Positions 27,867 through 37,620 of a stretch of 44,120 bases of DNA are shown here, one piece after another. The translations under genes and the position numbers were made by a program. Source of the stretch: Stentor coeruleus (lineage: Eukaryota > Ciliophora > Heterotrichea > Heterotrichida > Stentoridae). The notes below the pieces were generated by a model that was not told where the DNA came from, ran no database searches, and saw only the letters and a list, made by a program, of their open reading frames with translations. Each line of letters begins with the position of its first letter. Positions within the stretch are counted from its first letter, which is position 1. Where the stretch lies: NCBI GenBank assembly GCA_001970955.1, contig MPUH01000592.1, forward strand, positions 1 to 44,120. The letters run 5' to 3'.

Positions 27867-29257
27867 ACTTTAATGATTATTAATTATAATCATAATAATA
27901 ATGTTGGAAAATTTGTCGGTTTTTGTGCTTTTTTTATATAGGATTTAGGATAATTTTTTAGATTATTTGGATGTTTATATGCTTGAGTGAACTTAGAGAA
28001 ATTTATAGGTTTAATGGGTATGATTATAAAAGAAAAAAATTATATTCATTTTTGATAATATTTAGAAGATAGTATTAGAGTTGAATTTATTGTATGTAAA
28101 ATTGTTGGGATTTAGAAAGGTTTGCAATTTTTAATATTATAAGAATTGATTTTATTTCTAAGTATTTAATAATAAAATCACTTGGAAATTTTAATTTATA
28201 TATCCTTACAAAACAACTATCCTATTAAATAACCCATGAATTTATTGAAGTCTAATTCATCTAAAAACAAAATAATAAAATAAACATGATAACAAAATTA
28301 CTTATCCTTTAAAACAATCAACTGCAAACTATTATAATGTCTTAAAGCATTAACCTAAAAATGTTTATTCTAAAGCTAATTTTATAAATAAAGATAAAAT
28401 GGATTATGTAATAACTCTAAATCTGTTATAATTTCATATAAAATGGCTAAGATTATTCAGTAAAATATTCAAACTCAGGCTTTATTTACTTAAAACACGT
28501 ATTAAAACAAACAAACCCTCAATCCTATTTATATCTTCCTCGCAAACTTTTATATATAAATTTCAACATATATACATAAAATTCTTAAAGTTATATATTT
28601 TTACCTTAATCTTTTAACATCTTCACCACAACCTCTCTCACTTTTATATCATAAAATATTCTAAAAACAAACCCTTCATATAAAAATTCTTGAATAAATA
28701 GTTACATAATAATTTCAAATAAAAGACATTTTCTGGGCAAAAATAACCAAAAAATCCTTCTTTTAATCCTTTCATCTCTCATGATCTTCCCACAAGTTCC
28801 TATCATATATCCCTCTTACCTATCATAACCTTTCCCAACCCCTTTTCTTATCTTTTCATCCAAATCAATCCAAATAATCTATAAATCCCCAACAATTATT
28901 AAAACAAAAATCTCAATAACCTAACCAAAATCCTATTGACAAAAAATATGATTATCATAAATCTCTCATATATCCTTTCATAAGAAAATTCATTCTTCAT
29001 AGGATAATCCATACTATAAATTCTTACTTTCCATATTTTCCCAGGTTTTTCCAAGATTTCCAAATGGCATAAATTATTCCATTGATGATGAAAATCTTAT
29101 AAAAACATGGCATAACTAAACATGTCGGCAAAAACTCAGCTGCGAAAATAATCAAAAAAAAACTCAGTAGGAATTTTTATATGCCTATCAGGCCAATGTT
29201 TAGATAAAATTAGATGTAAATTCATATAAACAAGCATATTTAAGGTTAACTAATTTT
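27867..29257. other. Long intergenic region with a C-rich, G-poor tract
   Basis: About 1.4 kb with no coding ORF that I can support. The left part, upstream of the minus-strand gene, is G-over-C on the plus strand. From about 28480 to 29030 the plus strand is distinctly C-rich and G-poor, the composition usually seen just upstream of plus-strand genes here, yet none follows; the next gene is on the minus strand and ends at 29258. Around 29090-29190 composition becomes more balanced (AACATGTCGGCAAAAACTC), which could be a short non-coding transcript, but no known RNA family fits. Confidence 0.5.
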
Positions 29258-30518
<1,261 letters not shown>

Positions 30519-31817
30519 ATGAATTTTTACAAGAAAAGAAACATGGTTTCAAAGCAAGGAAGGGCAATAAATCACATGTACCCAACTTTGTTTGCATCAA
30601 ATATCAAAAGGCCGAAATCCCAAGCCCAAGAATTCCCTCCAGTATATGATTTTACTGAAATGCTTAATGACCTTGAAGCCCAAAGGTTAAAAAATGAAGA
30701 AGAATTACAAAAAGCTTTATCTGAAAAATATACTTCATCATTCAAAGCAGTATCTCGTGAACAACATAGTTTCGCATATCGTAACAAAACATATTCTCCT
30801 GGTGTAGGGCTTTATAATCCTCAATGGGATTCAGTTAGACCAAAGACTTCAAAAACAATAAGATTTTCTAGTAAATCAAGTAAAAAACGTGATCAAAAAA
30901 TTTTCACTCCTTGTTGTATAGAAACTGACTTAAATTGTACTTTTCCTCGTAGAAAATCATCAGAAAACGCTAGTCCGACAATGGGAACATACAATAAAAA
31001 ACTTAAAAGAACTGTGACAAATATCAAACAATATAATGCTAAAGTCAATAAAAAGTCAGAAACTAAAGATGGAATCCCTAAAAAACCTCACAAAAGAGTC
31101 CAGTCGCCGATAAAATTCAGTTTACAGCTTAGTAGGAAAGAGTTTGTCACAGAAAAAGACCCGCCTCATGAAAAAAGGTTTGATTTTATAGGAAGCAACT
31201 CTTTGGTATATAGTAAGAATAAGAAAATTTGCTCTTTTGCTTTTGAGAAATCAGAAGAAAGGGGAGAACTTTTTTGTTTAGGANTTGTCACAGAAAAAGA
31301 CCCGCCTCATGAAAAAAGGTTTGATTTTATAGGAAGCAACTCTTTGGTTTATAGTAAGAATAAGAAAATTTGCTCTTTTGCTTTTGAGAAATCAGAAGAA
31401 AGGGGAGAACTTTTTTGTTTAGGGCTTTCGATACCGCCTTATGATAAAAATGAAGAGAAAACAATGCAGAGACTTGATGTGTCTGTTATGGAATTCGACA
31501 AAGTTACTGAAAGAAAGGATTTGATATTAGAGCATCAGCTTACAACACCTTTTCAGACTGAACTTGATATATATGATGATGCTTATATGAAACAAAGTCA
31601 TGTTAGAGGGCCTATTAATATCCCATTAATGAAAACTATAATTCCACGTGATGATCTTATGTATAGAGTAAAAGACACTTATATTTATAATGTGCCTGAA
31701 ATTCAGAGTTCTGAAGCTAAACTTCAATATAATGGGAGTATTCCTGTAAGTGTGATTAAAGAAAAGTTTAGAAGTCATAGTTTGGTGGGTTCCAAAACTA
31801 AGTTTGGGATTGTTTAA
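30519..31817 (+). CDS. PG-rich (SHIPPO-like) protein, probably ciliary
   Basis: A 385-aa protein after dropping one copy of a 140-nt duplication at N 31284. The first ATG is at 30519 (MNFYKKRNMVSKQGR); the frame extends further up only through TTG. It is basic and mostly disordered, with a PGVGLYNP element at about residues 94-101 that fits the STPGR/SHIPPO P-G-x-G-x-Y motif of sperm-tail and microtubule-associated proteins. Only one clear motif copy is present, so the family call is tentative. The two duplicated copies differ by at least one base (GTATATAG against GTTTATAG). It is followed 117 nt later by another plus-strand gene. Stop TAA. Confidence 0.65.
   Translation: MNFYKKRNMVSKQGRAINHMYPTLFASNIKRPKSQAQEFPPVYDFTEMLNDLEAQRLKNEEELQKALSEKYTSSFKAVSREQHSFAYRNKTYSPGVGLYNPQWDSVRPKTSKTIRFSSKSSKKRDQKIFTPCCIETDLNCTFPRRKSSENASPTMGTYNKKLKRTVTNIKQYNAKVNKKSETKDGIPKKPHKRVQSPIKFSLQLSRKEFVTEKDPPHEKRFDFIGSNSLVYSKNKKICSFAFEKSEERGELFCLGXVTEKDPPHEKRFDFIGSNSLVYSKNKKICSFAFEKSEERGELFCLGLSIPPYDKNEEKTMQRLDVSVMEFDKVTERKDLILEHQLTTPFQTELDIYDDAYMKQSHVRGPINIPLMKTIIPRDDLMYRVKDTYIYNVPEIQSSEAKLQYNGSIPVSVIKEKFRSHSLVGSKTKFGIV
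31144..31425. repeat. 140-nt direct repeat flanking N 31284
   Basis: 31144-31283 recurs from 31285 with at least one SNP (A/T). Inside gene 30519-31817; removing 141 nt keeps the frame. Confidence 0.87.
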
Positions 31818-31934
31818 TGTTATAAATTGTTGTCTAATTAATTTTATATAAAAAATAAATTTTATGTTGAGAAATAGTGTTAAGATGTAGGATAAAAGTC
31901 GTTGATTAATGAAATGTGATGACTATAATAAAAG

Positions 31935-32492
31935 ATGGCCAATAAAAATATATATAAGGTTCTGGACACTGTGTACAAGACTTTGAGAATGCCTGGTGAA
32001 AAAAGTGATCCTGTGAATAAAAAAATTAATGTTTGTAGTGAAAAATTCTCTCATAAACCTTTTGTCGATATTTTAGGCATGAAAGCTTCATTACAAAAAA
32101 AGCGTATTCACAAGCTAAAATCCGAGCGTAAGTCCTGTTGTGTGCTTCCAATAAAAAAACCATCCAAAATATTATTCCCACCAAAACTTTTACCAACAAA
32201 TGACAATGATCTCGACAAGCTAAATTTCCCAAAACAAAATTCCTTAGACCACAAAGAACAAAAGATCATCTCCAAATGCGAGCAAATAAAAAACGAAATC
32301 AAAACTTCGTTAAACGAAAAAAAACATATAAAACTCGACTATGGACTTCTAATAGAAGACATGAAATCACCTCAAATAAAACCCCCACCATTAACCGCAC
32401 GTAATAATCATCGAAACCATCTAGTAATGAAATCTCAAGATATCCTAATGACTCCAAGACCACTTCGAAATTCTAATAAAAAAAGTTTATAA
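31935..32492 (+). CDS. Small basic protein of unknown function, 3 nt upstream of BBS2
   Basis: A 185-aa Lys/Ser/Pro-rich protein with no recognised domain or membrane segment. The N-terminus (MANKNIYKVLDTVYKTLRM) is helical; the C-terminus has Thr-Pro and Pro-rich stretches (KSPQIKPPPLTARN, MTPRPLRN). ACTATAATAAAAG precedes the ATG. Its stop codon TAA (32490-32492) is followed after three bases by the BBS2 start. The pair could be co-transcribed, or BBS2 could use a promoter inside this gene. Whether its function relates to BBS2 cannot be told from sequence. Confidence 0.72.
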   Translation: MANKNIYKVLDTVYKTLRMPGEKSDPVNKKINVCSEKFSHKPFVDILGMKASLQKKRIHKLKSERKSCCVLPIKKPSKILFPPKLLPTNDNDLDKLNFPKQNSLDHKEQKIISKCEQIKNEIKTSLNEKKHIKLDYGLLIEDMKSPQIKPPPLTARNNHRNHLVMKSQDILMTPRPLRNSNKKSL

Positions 32493-32495
32493 TAA

Positions 32496-34532
32496 ATGTT
32501 ATCTTCTATATATACTTTAGATCTAAACCAAGCTGTACTACATAGTTTGGCTACAATTTCCAAATGTAATTGCTAAAAAGTTGATGGAACTCATCCAAGT
32601 ATGGCCTGTGGTACAGTTGGAGGTAAAGTTTTTATCCATTCTCCCCATGGACACAATAGCGATTTATCTTTTCTTAACATAAACAAGACAATAGTATGTA
32701 TGAGCAGTGGTGTTTTAGATACAGATTTAGGTAGAGACATTTTATTAGTTGGTTCACCTTCATCTCTAATGGCATATGATATTTTTTCTAATGTTGATGT
32801 ATTCAATTGTGATGTTAGAGATGGAGTATATTCAATGACTTTAGGTAAAGTTGATATAAACTCAATACCAACACAAGTCGCTTTAGTTGGGGGAAATTGT
32901 TCAATACTTGGTTATAACAAAGCAGGTGAAGATATTTTTTGGACAGTTTCTGGAGACAATGTTTCAGCAATAGACTTTTTTATGACTGAAAAAAACGAAA
33001 GAAGAATTTTAGTAGGAAGTGAAGATTATGCTATACGTATTTATAATAATGAAGAGATGCTATTTGAAATTAATGAGACCGCCAAAGTGACTAATTTTGC
33101 TGAATTAGGTATTGGAAGATATGGATATAGTCTTGATAGTGGTGGTGTTGGGGTATATAAAGTTACTCATCGTATGTGGAAAGCTAAAGCTAAACATAAA
33201 GTTATAAGTATGACTGGTGCTGATATTATAGGTGATGGTATTCCAGCTTTACTTCTTGGATGGAGTAATGGGAAAATTGAAGTGAGGTCTGATAGAAAAG
33301 GTGAAGAAATGTTTAAGAAAATGTTAAAACAACCAATTGCTAAGGTTTTTTATGAGGATTATAGATTGGAAGGGAAGAAACAAGTTGTGGCGATTACAAC
33401 GAATGGGAAGATTTTTGGATTTGCTAAACAGAATGTGACACAAGGTGAAGAACATCATGATGATGAAATTGATGAGTTAAATAAACAGAAAATCGGCCTT
33501 TTGAATGAATTACAGAGTATTAAGGATCCTAATAGAAGTAGTAGTAATACTGTACCAAATTATACAAGTTTAAATGTTGCATTTGAAGGAAGCCCTACTA
33601 CGCTTATATTGGGTGCTGGGAATAATACATTGATAAAGTGTGTTGTACTGATATCGGAAGGGCTTTTTGAAAATGATGTTAAGTTTTACCACCCACCGAA
33701 AATGATGAGTGAGGTTAGGATCCCGATTATTAATTCCAAATTTCAAGAAAGCGAAATTGAGATAAGGGCGCTTATCGGGTCATCACCTGGAGCTCAGCAA
33801 TTCCAAGTTTTCGAAAGAAAAATCAAACTGCCAAAGTACTGCAATTTTCAACTCAAAGTTTCGCCTGTTCCTTCTGGAAGTGTGATGTTCGACTTCAACC
33901 TAGGTAAAAGACTTGAGGACTGGATCAGATCTAAATTTCTCATAAACGATTCTGAGCTTGAAAATGTTACTGATGGTAAATACCTTTTTTCTAGCGATAC
34001 AGAAAACCTTCACATCCATCTTACAGACAAAACCCTTAAAATATTTTCCGAAACCATAGAACTAGCTGGAGAAATCATCCAAGACCTTTCAGGGTATTTC
34101 GGTATAGTTGAACTCCCAAGCAGGGCAAATTTCCCATACGAAATTCAGAAAATTAAAGACTTATTAGAAAAAATCGAAGACTTCAACACAGTACGTACAC
34201 AGTTAACAGTAAACATGGCTGAAAACTGTCAGAACGTAAAAGCGCTTATTGTAAAAGCTGAAGATGCAAGGATACAAAAAAACATGGGATATTTTAAACA
34301 GAGCCTTAGTGCTTTGCATCAATTTAATGGACAACTACTTGGTGAGTATCAAATAAGAGCAAATAATCATACTGAGCTTTTAAACTGTTTGAAAATAGTT
34401 AATCAATATATACAAAGAGCTGGCAATCTTAGATGTGGACAAAGCAAAAACAAAACAATTATGTTGTTCAGAGAAGGGGTAAAAAGTCGTAATATAAGCA
34501 CAATCTCACAAGCAATTTCATCTGGAAACTAG
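32496..34532 (+). CDS. BBS2: Bardet-Biedl syndrome protein 2, BBSome subunit
   Basis: A 673-aa protein after removing a 15-nt intron (32566-32580). The first exon gives MLSSIYTLDLNQAV and, across the splice, ISKFDGTHPSMACGTVGGKVFIH. This matches the start of human BBS2 (YDGTHP...TGKVFIH). The N-terminal beta-propeller is well conserved: LLVGSPSSLMAYDI, FWTVSGDNVSAIDF, ILVGSEDYAIRIY and LLGWSNGKIEVRSDRKGE. The C-terminal part ends in NNHTELLNCLKIVNQYIQRAGNLRCG, also conserved. BBS2 is a core part of the BBSome coat that moves membrane proteins in and out of cilia. Without the intron the ORF would seem to start at 32601 and lack the first 30 residues. Stop TAG. Confidence 0.96.
32566..32580 (+). 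other. 15-nt spliceosomal intron in BBS2
   Basis: GTAATTGCTAAAAAG; splits the Phe codon of KFDGTHP. Conservation of the joined protein with animal BBS2 confirms it. Confidence 0.95.
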
Positions 34533-34568
34533 CATTAGTTAACATTTGACCTAAGCCCTTAATAATAG

Positions 34569-35180
34569 TTAAATCACTAATGGAAATAATCGGAAATGCA
34601 AATTTAGCGGGTTTATATACGATAAAAATTTCATCAAAGTGAAGTTTTTAGGCTTGGGTATGAGTTTTCCCTTCCACATTTTTTTGAATTTTTGGTTTTC
34701 AGCCCTCAGTAGTTGTTTTATTTCATTTCTCAGCTCGATGACTTCTTTTGCTTTCGCCAGACTCTCAGCTTTATTTATTGAAACAAGTGCGTCATCATAA
34801 TTTTTCAAGCATTTCTGAGCTTGGGCTTTACGATAAAAAGCTTTTGCATTATTCTTATCATCTTTAAGAACTTCATCACATAAACATATAGCTTTAGGGT
34901 AGTTTTTCAATTTAATCCTAACTGCAGCAAGATTAAGGCAAATTGGGGTTTTTACAGATAAAACTTCTTCTCTATGCTTATCTAAAAGTTCGAAATTCCA
35001 TTGAAGATGATCGAAATCTATATGATATAAACCAACATGATAAAAATACTCAGCATTGAAGAAGTCGTTGTCCTTAAAAAACTTGTTGCCTTTTTCTTTG
35101 AATTCTTTAGCTGCTTCTACCCTGACTTCAAAAACATCAGAACGCTTTTCTTCGATGTCTGAAAAATTCTCGAAGTCCAT
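34569..35180 (-). CDS. TPR co-chaperone with Hsp70/Hsp90 carboxylate clamp
   Basis: A 203-aa protein with three TPR motifs at about residues 24-155. The five carboxylate-clamp positions that bind the C-terminal EEVD of Hsp90 and Hsp70 are present: K and N in KEKGNKFF, N in CLNLAAVRIK, K and R in KAFYRKAQA. This resembles the TPR part of FKBP-type immunophilins and related adaptors, followed by the typical charged helix (LRAENQKFKKMWKGKL). There is no FKBP domain. A last hydrophobic stretch (LHFRLFPLVI) could touch a membrane. ATATAATAA touches the ATG. The 5' end is present three times through artefacts at N 35208 and N 35285. It converges on BBS2, 36 nt away. Stop TAA. Confidence 0.86.
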   Translation of the reverse strand: MDFENFSDIEEKRSDVFEVRVEAAKEFKEKGNKFFKDNDFFNAEYFYHVGLYHIDFDHLQWNFELLDKHREEVLSVKTPICLNLAAVRIKLKNYPKAICLCDEVLKDDKNNAKAFYRKAQAQKCLKNYDDALVSINKAESLAKAKEVIELRNEIKQLLRAENQKFKKMWKGKLIPKPKNFTLMKFLSYINPLNLHFRLFPLVI

Positions 35181-35345
35181 TTATTATATAGTCAAATATT
35201 AGGTTTTNTCAGAACGCTTTTCTTCGATGTCTGAAAAATTCTCGAAGTCCATTTATTATATAGTCAAATATTTAGGTCTAGTATNTTCGATGTCTGAAAA
35301 ATTCTCGAAGTCCATTTATTATATAGTCAAATATTAGGTTTTTAT
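35137..35345. repeat. Triplicated 5' end of the TPR gene at N 35208 and N 35285
   Basis: 35137-35207 is repeated at 35209-35284 and again from 35286. The copies agree over the first codons and promoter and differ near their ends (ATATTAGG against ATATTTAGG). Looks like three unmerged contig ends. Confidence 0.85.
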
Positions 35346-35898
35346 ATTAAAAGGGATATTTTTTGATATAGTTTATTAGTTAAAAAGTATTTTAGATAGA
35401 TGGAAAATGAAGTTTTGATTTTAAAATTGGAGGTATTTGTTGTTGATGAAGGAAATGATGTTTTAATAGTTNATTTTAGATAGATGGAAGATGAAGCTTT
35501 GATTTTAAAATTGGAGGTATTTGTTGTTGATGAAGGAAATGATGTTTTAATAGTTTTATGGAATTTTTGTTTAGATTTTGGATTTTGATTGTTTTTATGT
35601 TTAATTTTATGAGGACTTTTGAATCTATTTTTAAGATGCTTTTAGGATTTTTTTGGAAGTAATAATGTTATGGAGATGCTTGAGGTAGATTTGGATTGTG
35701 GGAGAGTTGCTTGTATTTTTATTCATAGTATTATTAATATAATCCATAATTTTATGATACATTTTTACTTTTGTAAGAAAAAATCTTTGATTATAGTCAG
35801 AGAATGTATGAAAAAATTCCAACTAAATAAGGGTTTCGATTATGATAGTTAATATAATTTATTCAGTAATTTTCATATAGAATTTAAATTATAAATAT
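35346..35898. other. Intergenic; includes direct repeat at N 35472
   Basis: AT- and G-rich on the plus strand, as expected upstream of a minus-strand gene. About 80 nt left of N 35472 recur to its right with small differences (GGAAAATGAAG against GGAAGATGAAG). Small ORFs here have no coding signs. Confidence 0.65.
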
Positions 35899-37407
35899 AT
35901 GGATAAGAGCTCTGAAAACTTGCAAAACGCTATTTTTAGGGGAAAAAACATAGAAAAACTCATTAAAATCAAAAAAAAATCAAAGTCGTTCTTAGTAAAT
36001 GAGCCGCCTGGTGTTTCGAATAAATTCAAAATCCTGAAAGTTAACAAAAAAATCGACCCAACACCTTTAAAAACCCGGGCAAGCGTAAATAAAGAAAATG
36101 CTCACAAAAAAGATACAAGCTCATTCATCAGCACCTCCTCATCAAAACCGAAAATCCAACGCCAAAACACTATCAAGAAAAAATTCATAAAATTAAAAGT
36201 TTGTAAAAAACATTATACAAGAGGGCAATCTTTATACGATACAGGTAGGAAATTACCGCAAAAAGAGCCTCAAGAAACATTAAAACCTCAATCCTCATTT
36301 AACAACCTAAAAGTAGGAGAAATATCAAACAAACTAACTCCTCGTTCAACCCATCCAAGTCCACAATATTCCCACCGTACACCAGATAATATTAGACTAT
36401 GTGAAAACCAAAACATGCCAGTTCTCACTGAAAAAAAAACAAAAATCCCTGAAGTCGGCTATTACTGCAAAAGGCTTTCCATATTTGATAAAAGCAAATG
36501 TTTATATACAGATGGTGATATAAGTTCAATTTATGGAAATAAATCAACTCTAGGTGAAGATAACTATGAAAATCCTTTCGAAATAGTATGTGATGATTTA
36601 AACATCCAAAAACGTGAAGGTATTTCTTCAATAACCAAAACTCTAAAACTCGACAGTGTTTCTCCTTCAAAATCCTTAGAACCCAAACTATCTCCACAAA
36701 AAGCTAAAAAAGCAACCCAACTTCAAAAATCCCCTGAAACTAAATCAGAACAAAATCTAAGCCAAAATTCTAATAAACCAAAACTATTTGAGCCTTTTAA
36801 AACATTTGAACCACAAGAAGCATTTGAATCATTTGAAGTACTTGAAGGATTTGAGCCATTTAAGCGATCAAAATCCCCAAATGCAATAGTTTCCCCTGAT
36901 TCTAATATGAAAGGTATTGATTTATTTGCTAAAACAACTACAAGTTTTTATAACCCTGATAAAAACCCTATAATATCCCCACCAAGAAACCAAATTCCTG
37001 ATATTTATAACCCAGAAAGTTTTGCATCACCAATAAGGGTTATAAAAATATATAATTCGCCTGATGGAAAAGTTGTTATGAAAACTCCAGAATCAATTTG
37101 TAAGAAAAATAGTCAATGTGGATATGGAGCTCCTAGGAAAACTTTAGCTGATTATGATAGTCCTGGAAGTTTTTTATTTTCATTGTCTAGTAATAGTTCA
37201 GAAGAAAGGATTGGGGAATTTTGTGGAAAAAGTCCTAGATATTTGTTGGATGATGGAGGGTTTTTGACTAAGAAACCTTTGTTTTCGGGATATAGAGATG
37301 AGGAAAGTCAGACTGACCTTTTTGATATTGTCACTGATGAAAAAGTACTTGAGGGACTTAAGATTATAGGCAAACTGTCAGAGATTATTAACCTTAAGAA
37401 TAATTAA
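35899..37407 (+). CDS. Ser/Pro/Lys-rich disordered protein of unknown function
   Basis: A 502-aa protein with low-complexity composition and many Ser-Pro and Thr-Pro sites (LTPRSTHPSPQYSHRTPD, NAIVSPDS, IISPPRN), so it is a possible substrate of proline-directed kinases. About residues 297-330 carry a degenerate repeat with period about 6-7 built on Phe-Glu/Lys (FEPFKTFEPQEAFESFEV). A KEN triplet occurs near residue 65. The C-terminal 40 residues look ordered and acidic-hydrophobic (DLFDIVTDEKVLEGLKIIGKL). No membrane helix or recognised domain. Start ATG follows ATAAATAT. Stop TAA. It might be a scaffold or cytoskeletal linker; this is a guess from composition. Confidence 0.72.
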   Translation: MDKSSENLQNAIFRGKNIEKLIKIKKKSKSFLVNEPPGVSNKFKILKVNKKIDPTPLKTRASVNKENAHKKDTSSFISTSSSKPKIQRQNTIKKKFIKLKVCKKHYTRGQSLYDTGRKLPQKEPQETLKPQSSFNNLKVGEISNKLTPRSTHPSPQYSHRTPDNIRLCENQNMPVLTEKKTKIPEVGYYCKRLSIFDKSKCLYTDGDISSIYGNKSTLGEDNYENPFEIVCDDLNIQKREGISSITKTLKLDSVSPSKSLEPKLSPQKAKKATQLQKSPETKSEQNLSQNSNKPKLFEPFKTFEPQEAFESFEVLEGFEPFKRSKSPNAIVSPDSNMKGIDLFAKTTTSFYNPDKNPIISPPRNQIPDIYNPESFASPIRVIKIYNSPDGKVVMKTPESICKKNSQCGYGAPRKTLADYDSPGSFLFSLSSNSSEERIGEFCGKSPRYLLDDGGFLTKKPLFSGYRDEESQTDLFDIVTDEKVLEGLKIIGKLSEIINLKNN

Positions 37408-37620
37408 GTAATTTCATTTAGAATGTATATACTGTTTGAATGAGGTAATCTAAAAAAAATCATTCTCTGATTTAAAGTTATTATTCTATTTCCACATTCG
37501 CAATATTCCCTATAAAATATGAATTTTCTGATACTCATCTTCCAATTAAACTCTTCATACAATCAAAAATCCCTTTTCAAATAAACCATAATAATTTCTA
37601 TTCTAATAGCCACTATAATT

